Shown here piece after piece: positions 1 through 6,445 of a DNA stretch of 22,893 nt. Every line of letters starts with the position of its first letter. Within the stretch, counting starts at the first letter, position 1. Made by a program: the position numbers and the translations under genes. This DNA is from CAZVWV01 sp964631745 (lineage in GTDB: Bacteria > Bdellovibrionota_C > UBA2361 > JBGSMV01), in the NCBI GenBank assembly GCA_964631745.1, contig CAZVWV010000051.1:1-22893 (forward strand). Direction: 5' to 3'. The notes below the pieces were generated by a model. It was not told the origin of the DNA. It ran no database searches and saw nothing but the letters and a program-made list of their open reading frames with translations.

Positions 1-250
1 TAAGTCAGTTGGCTAAGTGGCATTGGGCGACTCGTGGGCCGATGCCCCGCAGAGGCAAGAAATGGTAGGCCGAGAGGCAGCAATAGGTTCGAGCGGGAGG
101 TGGCTGCCGCCCTAACGAGCAGTGCTGTTACGACCACCGGCCGACGAGTCGTCGGCGCTCCATAAAAGTCGTCGTCGCTCCAATATTTCGTGCTTCGATC
201 GATGTCTTGCTTAAAGTGCGGCGCTTTCGCTGCGCCCACTTCATGCTTTA
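1..250. other. Non-coding left edge, no gene seen
   Basis: No convincing reading frame starts or ends here apart from the end of the minus-strand gene at 251. There is a short hairpin-forming stretch (GGCAGC near 75-85 pairing with GCTGCC near 103-110) around a GGTTCGAGC string, and a 15-base imperfect direct repeat (148-162 and 168-182, period 20, GTCGTCGGCGCTCCA versus GTCGTCGTCGCTCCA). This could be the edge of a structured RNA or degenerate intergenic sequence. I cannot assign it. Confidence 0.4.
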
Positions 251-1516
251 CTACCGTTCTCGCCCTAAAGCCTTCTTGGCTTCAGCGGGCATTACCAGCC
301 AGGAGTTCTTATAGCGATCGCTTTCTCCAAGTAGCGCGTTTAAAAGCGGCTCGGCTTCGCTTACCGGCATTAGTTTTCCGTCATCCATCAATACCAGCAT
401 TGACTGCTTAGAATCTCCGGCGTGCATGTCGGCTGTGCTGGTCGTATGTAGATAATATCTCGGGTCAAAGCCTGCTTTTTCAACCGCCCGGGCGGCGGTC
501 TCCTTTAGCTTCACGGGGTCATCGGCGCGCGATATCCTCACTGTTTTAAACAGGCGTCGATTTATCAATCTTGAAGAGAGATCCGCCAGGATCTTGTCTG
601 GCCCATCGATCCAGCGCATCAGGTGGTAACGCCACCAGGGTTCCCGCATCTTAAAGATTGTCGCCAGCGAAAGCTCGCTGTGATGCTTGGCGTTCAAGAC
701 TTCCTGCATAGTTTCATCTTTAAAGATGGCCTCGTCCGCCAAATCCCTAGCGCGTCTTGCGATGGCGGCGTTTAACATATCGCAGGCTAAAATCACGCGA
801 TGTTGATAGATCTGGCGGTACATGGCGTGCCTGGAGACTGCAAAGTGCACCATGGCATCGAGCCGGTTCTCACGGATTGAAAGATGGCCATCCTTGCTGA
901 TTATTATTGATTCGGTGAGTGCGGAGATATTGTATTTTCCGTAGCTGACACCGGCCAGTATGCTATCGACCATACACCAATTACCGCGATCTACGTTCCA
1001 GCCACCGCCTGAGATTACCTCCCAGGTCCAGGCGGGTAGTGCAGAATCTTCGTCAAGAATTTTACAAACTAGAGCCGGAAGTTCAGCCGATGCCTTTGAA
1101 AGCACGCCGTGAATCTCCGAATCCTCGTTAATGATTCTCGCCGCAATGCCTTCATGCTCGTCAGGTTGTTCAGGGAACCAGGCCTTAAATGCTGTGTGGG
1201 AACCGGGAGCAAGATGTCCCACATCGTGCAAAAGTGCGGCCGCCATAATGGCAGCGCGGTACTGCTTCGCGTCGGGATTAACGCCCTCGAGCTTATCCAA
1301 TAACTGCGATGCCAAGTAAGCCACCCCCAGTGAGTGCCCGAAACGCGAATGTTCCGAGAACATGAAAACCAGCCTGGTGTTAGCGGTTTGGCTGATGTCC
1401 CGTAAGCGTTGAACCCAGGCCGTGTCGATCAGTCTCAACAAAAGTTTGCCGGATGGAGTATCGTCGGCAAAGCCGACCGTTTGGTGAACTACATCGGCGA
1501 AAGTTATATTAGTCAT
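251..1516 (-). CDS. HD-superfamily phosphohydrolase (COG1078/dGTPase-like)
   Basis: A 421-residue cytoplasmic protein with the N-terminal layout of COG1078-type HD hydrolases: D31 and QRLRDI (36-41), RFGHSLGV with the first metal histidine H61, the HD doublet H97-D98 in LLHDVGHL, then H121-E122 and a later Asp in MVDSIL. These residues form the metal site that hydrolyses phosphomonoesters or nucleoside triphosphates in this superfamily. The metal ligands all look intact, so it is probably active. The substrate cannot be told from sequence; relatives act on (d)NTPs or other nucleotides. It begins 1 nt after the stop of the RibBA-like gene upstream on the same strand, so the two are almost certainly co-transcribed and probably translationally coupled. 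A weak GAGG lies upstream of its ATG, inside the previous gene. The catalytic-family call is secure, the function is not. Confidence 0.88.
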   Translation of the reverse strand: MTNITFADVVHQTVGFADDTPSGKLLLRLIDTAWVQRLRDISQTANTRLVFMFSEHSRFGHSLGVAYLASQLLDKLEGVNPDAKQYRAAIMAAALLHDVGHLAPGSHTAFKAWFPEQPDEHEGIAARIINEDSEIHGVLSKASAELPALVCKILDEDSALPAWTWEVISGGGWNVDRGNWCMVDSILAGVSYGKYNISALTESIIISKDGHLSIRENRLDAMVHFAVSRHAMYRQIYQHRVILACDMLNAAIARRARDLADEAIFKDETMQEVLNAKHHSELSLATIFKMREPWWRYHLMRWIDGPDKILADLSSRLINRRLFKTVRISRADDPVKLKETAARAVEKAGFDPRYYLHTTSTADMHAGDSKQSMLVLMDDGKLMPVSEAEPLLNALLGESDRYKNSWLVMPAEAKKALGRER

Positions 1517-1517
1517 A

Positions 1518-2666
1518 CTACAATACTACCTCAGGAATTGGACGCTGCGAGATAATTTCTATACCAAACGATGTCAGCCCGCTCAGAGTTTTGCGGCTGC
1601 CGGTCAACAATTCAATGCGCTTGACGCCCAGATCCCTCAAAATCTGCGCGCCCAAGCCGTACTCCCTCAACATTGTGGCAGGATTATGGCTCGAGGCCAA
1701 CAGTGGATCAGCCACCTGCTGCTGAAGCTCCCCTGTGGATTGACGCCGCAAATAAATCAGCACTCCGCGGCCCCGAGCCGCGATGGCCTGAATAGCACCG
1801 TGCAGTTGTGCGCGTGAGGCGGGATGCTTGCCGCCGAAAACATCGGCTGGCGTAAACTCGGCCTGCACCCTCGTTAGCACAGGCTCTTCACCAGTCAAAT
1901 CGCCCTTTACTAGGGCGACATGCTCCCCGGTGTGGACGGTTGATTTATAAACACAGGTGCGAAGTTCGCCGGCGTTTCTGACTGGCAACCTAGCCTCGGC
2001 CACTTTCGTCACCAGCTGTTCAGTGTCTAAGCGATGCCGGGTGATATCAGAGATGGTGACACGCGGGATGCCGCAGGTGGAGGCAAAGAGAGCCTGATCG
2101 TGTTCTGACATTAACGCGCCGCTATGGTCTAGGAGATCGACAAAGAGCGCAGCTTCGCTGAACCCGGCTAACCGAATAAAATCCAAAGCAGCCTCGGGCA
2201 AGGCGTTTCGAACCAGAACTCCTCCGGCTCTGGCTTGAATTGGGAAAATATGTCCGGGCTTTACAAGTTTCCGCGGGTTTGGTTCAGACTCTCCAAGAAT
2301 TGCGATGGTCTTGGCTCGATCGGCGGCGGAGATCCCAGTCGAAATACCTTCGCGAGCCTCAACGCTAACGCTAAGATCAAGATCGCGCCTGTCGTCCTCC
2401 GCTGATCCAGGTAGCCGCGGGCGAGACATCTTTTCAAGTTGAAAGCTCTGTATACGCGCAGGTGAGAGCGCCACAAAGCACAGGCCACCGGAATAAGAGA
2501 TAATTCTGTTTACTAACGAGGTTGAGATCTCTTGGGCCGGGGCGGCTAATACCGCTCGCTTATGCCCAGTACCCTTGCCAGAAGCATCGTCGGAAATTAA
2601 TACAAGGCGCTCATCCCTAAATCGGCTTATTTGCAGGCTAAGATGGGGTAATGTCTGGTCTTCCAT
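1518..2666 (-). CDS. RibBA-like fusion protein with degenerate DHBP synthase and GTP cyclohydrolase II sites
   Basis: 382 residues with the RibBA two-domain order. Residues 15-215 match DHBP synthase (RibB): ISTGISAADR (108-117) and KPGHIFPIQARAGGVL (136-151) are family signatures. Residues 227-380 match GTP cyclohydrolase II (RibA): GEHVALVKGD, DVFGG, GRGVLIYLR, YGLGAQILRDLGV. Key residues are missing in both halves. The acidic RExEGD loop of RibB is replaced by a SGKGTGHK stretch (29-36), its metal-binding His is L156, and the later catalytic Glu is D177. In the RibA half the three zinc cysteines correspond to F271, P282 and S284, and the EGRGIGL catalytic loop has become RQSTGEL. It is therefore unlikely to make riboflavin precursors by the known chemistry. 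It lies directly upstream of the HD hydrolase. The usual annotation would be ribBA; I withhold the symbol because the catalytic residues are absent. Confidence 0.85.
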   Translation of the reverse strand: MEDQTLPHLSLQISRFRDERLVLISDDASGKGTGHKRAVLAAPAQEISTSLVNRIISYSGGLCFVALSPARIQSFQLEKMSRPRLPGSAEDDRRDLDLSVSVEAREGISTGISAADRAKTIAILGESEPNPRKLVKPGHIFPIQARAGGVLVRNALPEAALDFIRLAGFSEAALFVDLLDHSGALMSEHDQALFASTCGIPRVTISDITRHRLDTEQLVTKVAEARLPVRNAGELRTCVYKSTVHTGEHVALVKGDLTGEEPVLTRVQAEFTPADVFGGKHPASRAQLHGAIQAIAARGRGVLIYLRRQSTGELQQQVADPLLASSHNPATMLREYGLGAQILRDLGVKRIELLTGSRKTLSGLTSFGIEIISQRPIPEVVL

Positions 2667-2777
2667 GGCGTAGCCCCGATTCTAAGAGATCCTCGTAGAG
2701 GCATCAAGGGCGCCTAGTCCCGTTTCCCATTAAAGTCGCGGAATTATTCCACCGACATACTATAAAGGGCCTATTGT

Positions 2778-3251
2778 GTGGAAGGGTATGGAGACATGGA
2801 GCAAGTTGCAGCACATCACTTAAAACCCGACGCTATTGTGAGTGAGTCACCAGAATTTAAACGAGCATTAAACCGAGCTAAGCGCACGGCCTTTATCGCC
2901 CGCTTTATTGTGCTGCGTGAAAGCAAACGCACGAAAGCGCACAGGAAGATCGAAATGCTCGAATGGACGGACGACACCACGGTTGAAGAACTGGTGGATA
3001 TGATCCGTCAGATCTTTGTCGAAAACGGCGATAACATGATGCCGGTCGAGCGCGATATCAGGCGCGCTTTTGCGCATAGCGCCAGATCGCTGAACCATTT
3101 TGTGAACGAGTATGCTCAGCGCTCCACCTTGAACTATATCGACGCGCTTTTGGACTATGAGCGATCTAACCAGTTGTTGTTTGGCAACGACGAACATCCC
3201 AAGCCGGGCGGGTGGAGATTGCCGCATGAACTCAAGAAACTAAAAGGCTAA
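2778..3251 (+). CDS. Conserved-looking hypothetical protein, 157 aa
   Basis: I do not recognise this protein. It is soluble, charged and mostly helical in appearance: a Lys/Arg-rich first half (KRALNRAKRT, RESKRTKAHRK), then an acidic stretch (TVEELVDMIRQIF) and a Pro-rich tail. No signal peptide or membrane segment is seen. The start is uncertain: a GTG at 2778 has AAGGG about 6-7 nt upstream, while an in-frame ATG at 2796 (residue 7) has GGAAGG about 10 nt upstream. The gene sits 7 nt before the FlhB-C-like gene on the same strand, so they form a two-gene operon and may act together, possibly around the flagellar export system. That link is inference only. A TACTATAA string just upstream (about 2759-2766) could be the -10 element. 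Confidence 0.7.
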   Translation: MEGYGDMEQVAAHHLKPDAIVSESPEFKRALNRAKRTAFIARFIVLRESKRTKAHRKIEMLEWTDDTTVEELVDMIRQIFVENGDNMMPVERDIRRAFAHSARSLNHFVNEYAQRSTLNYIDALLDYERSNQLLFGNDEHPKPGGWRLPHELKKLKG

Positions 3252-3258
3252 GTAAGCG

Positions 3259-3576
3259 ATGCGCTCCCTTAAACGGAAAAGAAAAGGCACTTCCAAAAAA
3301 AGCGCGGTGGCATTGACCTATCAGGAGCTTGACCAACTGCCGAAGATTAGCGCCTCGGGCACGGGGCAAATTGCCGAACAGATTTTAGAGCTAGCTAAAA
3401 AGAACAATATTCCAATTCAAGAAGATCGCGCATTAACTGAGCTGTTAAAGCAGCTTCCGGTTGGCAGCCCAATCAGCCCCGAAGCCTTTCGGTTGGTGGC
3501 AGAGATTGTAGTGTTTCTTTATAACGCCGACAAAGAATGGCGGGAAAAACATCCATTTGTGGCGGGCGCGCTCTAA
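3259..3576 (+). CDS. Stand-alone FlhB C-terminal-domain-like protein (FhlB/YlqH type)
   Basis: 105 residues resembling the cytoplasmic C-terminal domain of FlhB/YscU export-switch proteins: ALTY, then PKISASGTGQIAEQILELAKKNNIPI, RALTELL, and an ending of the type VAEIVVFLY. Full FlhB has four membrane helices before this domain and an autocleaving NPTH motif. Here there is no membrane region, only a basic N-terminus (RSLKRKRKG), and NPTH is absent (VALTYQEL occupies that part). It belongs with the short FlhB-like paralogues such as B. subtilis YlqH. These are thought able to substitute for or interact with the FlhB C-domain in flagellar export; that is family knowledge, not shown here. It forms an operon with the unknown gene upstream. 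Its end faces the DUF5989 gene, and a shared hairpin lies between them. Confidence 0.82.
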   Translation: MRSLKRKRKGTSKKSAVALTYQELDQLPKISASGTGQIAEQILELAKKNNIPIQEDRALTELLKQLPVGSPISPEAFRLVAEIVVFLYNADKEWREKHPFVAGAL

Positions 3577-3599
3577 GTCCGCTAATCTAAAAGAGCGCG
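3567..3599. terminator. Convergent hairpin between FlhB-like and DUF5989 genes
   Basis: CGCGCTCT (3567-3574) pairs perfectly with AGAGCGCG (3592-3599) around a 17-nt loop. The stem spans the ends of two convergent genes: the left arm includes the last codons of the FlhB-like gene and the right arm the last codons of the minus-strand DUF5989 gene. A strong T-tract is lacking on either side, so the terminator role is only plausible. Confidence 0.4.
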
Positions 3600-3745
3600 T
3601 AAATAAAGGGAGACAAGGCTGAGCCTTGAGTCATCAAGATCAACACGCCCATCAACAAAAACACTGACACCATGGGGATCATCCACCAGGCTTTGCGCTC
3701 CGCCAGTAGTTGAAAAAGCTGCTTAATAGTTCCGGTACGGGACAT
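3587..3745 (-). CDS. DUF5989-type small membrane protein, 52 aa
   Basis: A short gene with a clear ribosome binding site: AGGAG eight bases before the ATG at 3745. The product starts MSRTGTIKQLFQLLAERKAW, carries the ERKxWW pattern, then one hydrophobic helix (about residues 23-39) and ends QGSALSPFIYALF. That plan matches what I know of the DUF5989 family of tiny single-helix proteins: FLxEL-xxx-RERKKWW, helix, then QGSALAPFIYTLF. DUF5989 genes are often found beside carbamoyltransferase or SxtJ-like genes in other genomes; no such neighbour is present here. It lies 54 nt downstream of the MerR-like gene on the same strand and may be co-transcribed with it. The function of the family is unknown to me. 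Confidence 0.85.
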   Translation of the reverse strand: MSRTGTIKQLFQLLAERKAWWMIPMVSVFLLMGVLILMTQGSALSPFIYALF

Positions 3746-3799
3746 CTTCCGTTCTCCTAAATATCTATTGCCTTGCGGGACACTAAAAAAGCCTGCCTG

Positions 3800-4321
3800 T
3801 TACGCTGCCTGCCGTCCGCCTAGCTTCTCCGCGCCCTGAGTATCGTTTGCATCAAAGTGTGTGTCGATGATTCGATCAACTTCCTCAATCAGAGATCCAA
3901 TAGCATACATCCACAAGTATTGACCAGCTTTTCGGCCTGTCAGCACCTCGGCAATTTGGCCTTTTTCCTGAACGCGGTGTTTTAAAAATAGCTGGCGTCC
4001 GTCGGTTAACAGAATCATGTCACTGGGATTCTTATGCAATTTAGGAAGGTGCTTCCTAAGATAGTCTATGCCCCTACGGAATCGATTGACCGGAAGCCCC
4101 TCGCGCTTCATGCGAAAGAGCCAACAAAGTAAGATCAGATCTGAATAAGAATATTTGTTACGGTTGCGCGAAACTTCCTGGCCGGATGGTGCTACTAGAT
4201 TAGTGCGAGCATAATAATTGAGTAGCGCTAAGCCAATGCGTTCGTCCCCGCCCGTCAGGGTTCGTAAAATTTGCTGCACATCTTTGGCAGTGAACTCTCT
4301 TTCTAATGGTTGTACGCTCAT
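3800..4321 (-). CDS. MerR-like helix-turn-helix transcriptional regulator
   Basis: 173 residues. The N-terminal 75 or so look like a MerR-type winged helix: FTAKDVQQIL, then LLNYYARTNLVAPS (the recognition-helix/wing region with the Y-x-R pattern), NRNKYSYSDLILLCWLFRMKREGLPV and RFRRGIDYLRKHL. The C-terminal part (about 100-173) is unlike the usual metal-binding or BmrR domains; it has a short beta-like segment (DMILLTDGRQLFLK) and a hydrophobic helix, and may bind an effector or dimerise. The ATG at 4321 is supported by AAGGAG eight bases upstream. It is probably followed in the same transcript by the DUF5989 gene. Direct repeats ATAAACAA 56-86 bp upstream of its start are candidate operator sites. 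Regulator class is fairly sure, targets unknown. Confidence 0.75.
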   Translation of the reverse strand: MSVQPLEREFTAKDVQQILRTLTGGDERIGLALLNYYARTNLVAPSGQEVSRNRNKYSYSDLILLCWLFRMKREGLPVNRFRRGIDYLRKHLPKLHKNPSDMILLTDGRQLFLKHRVQEKGQIAEVLTGRKAGQYLWMYAIGSLIEEVDRIIDTHFDANDTQGAEKLGGRQAA

Positions 4322-4376
4322 CCCCTAAGCTCCTTAACAGGAAAACCAAAGTCTAACCTAGAACATCGCCCGGTCT

Positions 4377-4407
4377 ATAAACAATAATAAACAAGGAAAT
4401 AAACAAG
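4377..4407. promoter_or_regulatory. Triple ATAAACAA direct repeats upstream of the MerR-like gene
   Basis: ATAAACAAT (4377-4385), ATAAACAAG (4387-4395) and ATAAACAAG (4399-4407) stand in tandem at 10- and 12-bp steps, about one helical turn apart. They lie 56-86 bp upstream of the regulator's start codon. Helically phased direct repeats suggest cooperative protein binding. Which protein binds is not known; autoregulation by the MerR-like protein is a guess. Confidence 0.45.
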
Positions 4408-4457
4408 ATCGGCCGACCGTCCCGCATGCGACGACGACGTTTGAGTATTGTACAACT

Positions 4458-4470
4458 TTAAGTAACTTAA
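4458..4470. promoter_or_regulatory. 13-bp palindrome TTAAGT-A-ACTTAA
   Basis: A perfect 6-bp inverted repeat around a single base, between the divergently placed 5' end of the MerR-like gene and the 3' end of the NAGPA gene. It could be a dimeric operator. It is short and A+T-rich, so chance occurrence is possible. Confidence 0.3.
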
Positions 4471-4508
4471 GCTAGATCGAATTTTTCGTAGGTTTTAGCA
4501 GGAAATGT

Positions 4509-5345
4509 CTACTTTAAGAACAAGCCAAGAAATACAGGCACTTGGTCTCGCCCATTTAAGTTAAGCTCGCTCCAAGAGGAGGCCCTGCCGGGAAGCGAGG
4601 CGGTTACAAACAGCTGTGCGGATCCGCCACCGTCTAAATTTAATGCTTCCTTACAGTCAATTCCCGGCTGAAGCAGCGCCTCTTGTAGCTCCAAAATAGT
4701 GCTGCCGGAAAAACGGGATTGCACCAGATATAAAATCAGTCTTTCGTGAGAGTCGATACACACGCCGGCTCTTCGGGAGACTGATTGATCGTTGACCGGC
4801 ACGATTGTGCCGCCGGAAATTATTCTGGGTCCGGCCTGAACCGCTTCGATCGCTTGCCCGGCCTTGTAAAGACTACGATGTATAATTGAGACCTCGTGCC
4901 TTCCGACCTGGAATACTCCCGTAAGGGTATTGCCGCCACGATGCAAGGGGTGCAAGGTCGTGCCGCGCTCCACCACCAAACCGAGTGCCTGACCTTGCTC
5001 GTCAAAAAAATTCGCATTGACGCAAAGCAAAGCTTTGCTCATTTTACAAATTGTACCAGCATCGCTAGTAGCGCGATTGAAATCCTTAGCCCGGAGTGTT
5101 CGAATACTTAAGCGCGAAAGAGTCGTTCGGAAAACATACAGCTCGGAAGATAGAAAGGAGGCAGGGGCGAGATTGACTTTCTTAAGTTCAAGATCGTCTC
5201 CGATCCTTGACCAGCTCTCAGCTCGCAAAGTTAAAGGCAAAAGCAGAGCTAAGCAGATAAGCGCCAAGAGAGGATGAAGCCGGGCCCGGAAAAACCGTGA
5301 TATTAACAGCCTTGTCCCCATTTGTACCGGTAGTATTTGCGCCAC
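4509..5345 (-). CDS. Exported phosphodiester glycosidase family protein (NAGPA/DUF2233)
   Basis: 278 residues with a hydrophobic export signal (LLALICLALLLPLTLRA, about 26-42) and then a NAGPA-type domain. Diagnostic segments are VNANFFDEQG, AGPRIISGG, RAGVCIDSHERLIL and EALNLDGGGSAQLFV. The family includes the mammalian uncovering enzyme that removes N-acetylglucosamine from phosphodiester-linked mannose, and bacterial exported relatives likely acting on envelope glycans. The bacterial substrate here is unknown. It follows the PyrE-like gene by 18 nt on the same strand and is probably in its operon. The GTG start at 5345 gives the short spacing; an ATG at 5321 (residue 9) is an alternative. 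Neither has a strong ribosome binding site. Confidence 0.85.
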   Translation of the reverse strand: MAQILPVQMGTRLLISRFFRARLHPLLALICLALLLPLTLRAESWSRIGDDLELKKVNLAPASFLSSELYVFRTTLSRLSIRTLRAKDFNRATSDAGTICKMSKALLCVNANFFDEQGQALGLVVERGTTLHPLHRGGNTLTGVFQVGRHEVSIIHRSLYKAGQAIEAVQAGPRIISGGTIVPVNDQSVSRRAGVCIDSHERLILYLVQSRFSGSTILELQEALLQPGIDCKEALNLDGGGSAQLFVTASLPGRASSWSELNLNGRDQVPVFLGLFLK

Positions 5346-5363
5346 GTTCTTCGGGTGCTCTGG

Positions 5364-5903
5364 CTAACCCATACGGGTTAAGAGTCTTACGGAAGCGCCG
5401 GTATAAGCCGAGACGACCGGTACAGGGCCCGGCCCAAAGGTGCGGTCGATAAGTGTGGCCCAGCACAGCACCTTAATACCTTTCAATGTTCCGCGCGTAT
5501 GGGCTTCTAGGCTTGAGCGGGCAGTGGTTATGACATCGGTCACCAAGATGGCGTTATGGCCGCGGTACTTTTCGCCGTGACCGTTGTTCATCTTGCTTTC
5601 CAAATACTGCTCTAGTGGGATCTCCTTTCCGGCCGCAAACAGCTCGGAGTAAATCGCACAAAGTCGCTCGGCAAAAAAACTATAACCACCTGGCAGCTTA
5701 AGAAAAAGTTGTGCCTTTTGCGGAGCCACGACGTTTTTGATCCGGTTGGCTACGTACTCAGCGCAGATATCAAGATCCGCATCAGACAAGTCCTCTACTC
5801 GATAATATGTACGGCTTTCGCAGCGGCCGCCGATCGGGACCGGGTCTGCAAAACTCTCCGTAATGTTCTCGAAGATCTCATTTATATCTTCGACATCAAC
5901 CAT
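5364..5903 (-). CDS. PyrE-like phosphoribosyltransferase
   Basis: 179 residues with the type I PRTase layout: a GHGEKYRG loop (109-116) similar to the flexible K-E-H-G loop of orotate phosphoribosyltransferase, then AILVTDVITTARSSLEA (118-134) in the place of the PRPP-binding motif. The usual motif has two adjacent acidic residues before VITTGGS; here the first is Thr (T122) and only D123 remains, and the glycines after TT are Ala-Arg. It would normally transfer a ribose-5-phosphate from PRPP to orotate in UMP synthesis. The altered motif makes activity or substrate uncertain. The ATG at 5903 has GGAG five bases upstream, with TATAGT-like sequence further up. The downstream NAGPA gene is 18 nt away. 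Confidence 0.7.
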   Translation of the reverse strand: MVDVEDINEIFENITESFADPVPIGGRCESRTYYRVEDLSDADLDICAEYVANRIKNVVAPQKAQLFLKLPGGYSFFAERLCAIYSELFAAGKEIPLEQYLESKMNNGHGEKYRGHNAILVTDVITTARSSLEAHTRGTLKGIKVLCWATLIDRTFGPGPVPVVSAYTGASVRLLTRMG

Positions 5904-6014
5904 ATTGACTCCGCGCTGATAAACAAAATTGCAGCTACTATACTATCAGGTTAATTAGACTTCTTAAAGCAGTTTTGCGCTGACCGTAACCGGCCGAAGC
6001 CGACACGTAGCTTG

Positions 6015-6395
6015 TTATCTTAATGCCGCCCCAGAAGCGCTAACCGCCTGCGAAAGCGGGGCATTCCTGTTTTCAGGGAGGGAATAATAAGTATCGATGC
6101 TTTGGCTCAATAAATCGGCCTTTAGCCCACTCAGATCATAGAGCGCCTCGATCTTTATGAGCCCTTCTTGGGCCTTATTCGGGTTCTCCTTAACATAGTC
6201 TCTGACTATAGAAGTAATGCGCTTGGCGTCAGAAAAGGCCTGAAGATACCCCGCTATAAACTGCTGTTTTTCTTGCGCTTTCAGTAGTTTCCAAGTTGTG
6301 TAAAATGCGGCCTGGTTGTCTTGGGCGAAGCAAGTTGCGGCAAAGACTTCTACAAAAAACAGGAATAGAATATAGTATCGCATTTGAATTTTCAT
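6015..6395 (-). CDS. Small secreted hypothetical protein
   Basis: About 126 residues from the ATG at 6395. The N-terminus MKIQMRYYILFLFFVEVFAATCFAQ is a clear Sec-type signal peptide with an A-x-A-like cleavage site before QDNQAA. The mature part is helical and polar (WKLLKAQEKQQFIAGYLQAFSDA, then IVRDYVKENPNKAQ), with no cysteines and no motif I can name. It is probably periplasmic. The open frame extends upstream to a TTG at 6431 and another ATG at 6410, but those add residues before a well-formed signal peptide. It is divergent from ispG with a very short intergenic space (about 50 bp). Confidence 0.65.
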   Translation of the reverse strand: MKIQMRYYILFLFFVEVFAATCFAQDNQAAFYTTWKLLKAQEKQQFIAGYLQAFSDAKRITSIVRDYVKENPNKAQEGLIKIEALYDLSGLKADLLSQSIDTYYSLPENRNAPLSQAVSASGAALR

Positions 6396-6445
6396 AACCG
6401 CTACTTTCATAGGTAAAGCAAAATACCGCAAGGGCTGAGTTAACG

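Noticed and set aside
1..130. Possible tRNA or RNase P RNA fragment (GGTTCGAGC and a GGCAGC hairpin)
   Set aside because: No cloverleaf, no acceptor pairing and no conserved RNase P core could be laid out; the match is limited to short words.
4490..4508. Terminator after the NAGPA gene
   Set aside because: Only a short CGAAAAATTCG string is present and no stable G+C-rich stem could be found.
5220..5466. Minus-strand small frame across the PyrE-like/NAGPA junction
   Set aside because: Explained by the two overlapping real genes in another frame; no start signal.
5985..6003. CGGC-TTCG-GCCG hairpin between the PyrE-like and secreted-protein genes
   Set aside because: The stem is only 4-5 bp and no T-tract follows, so a terminator call is not supported.
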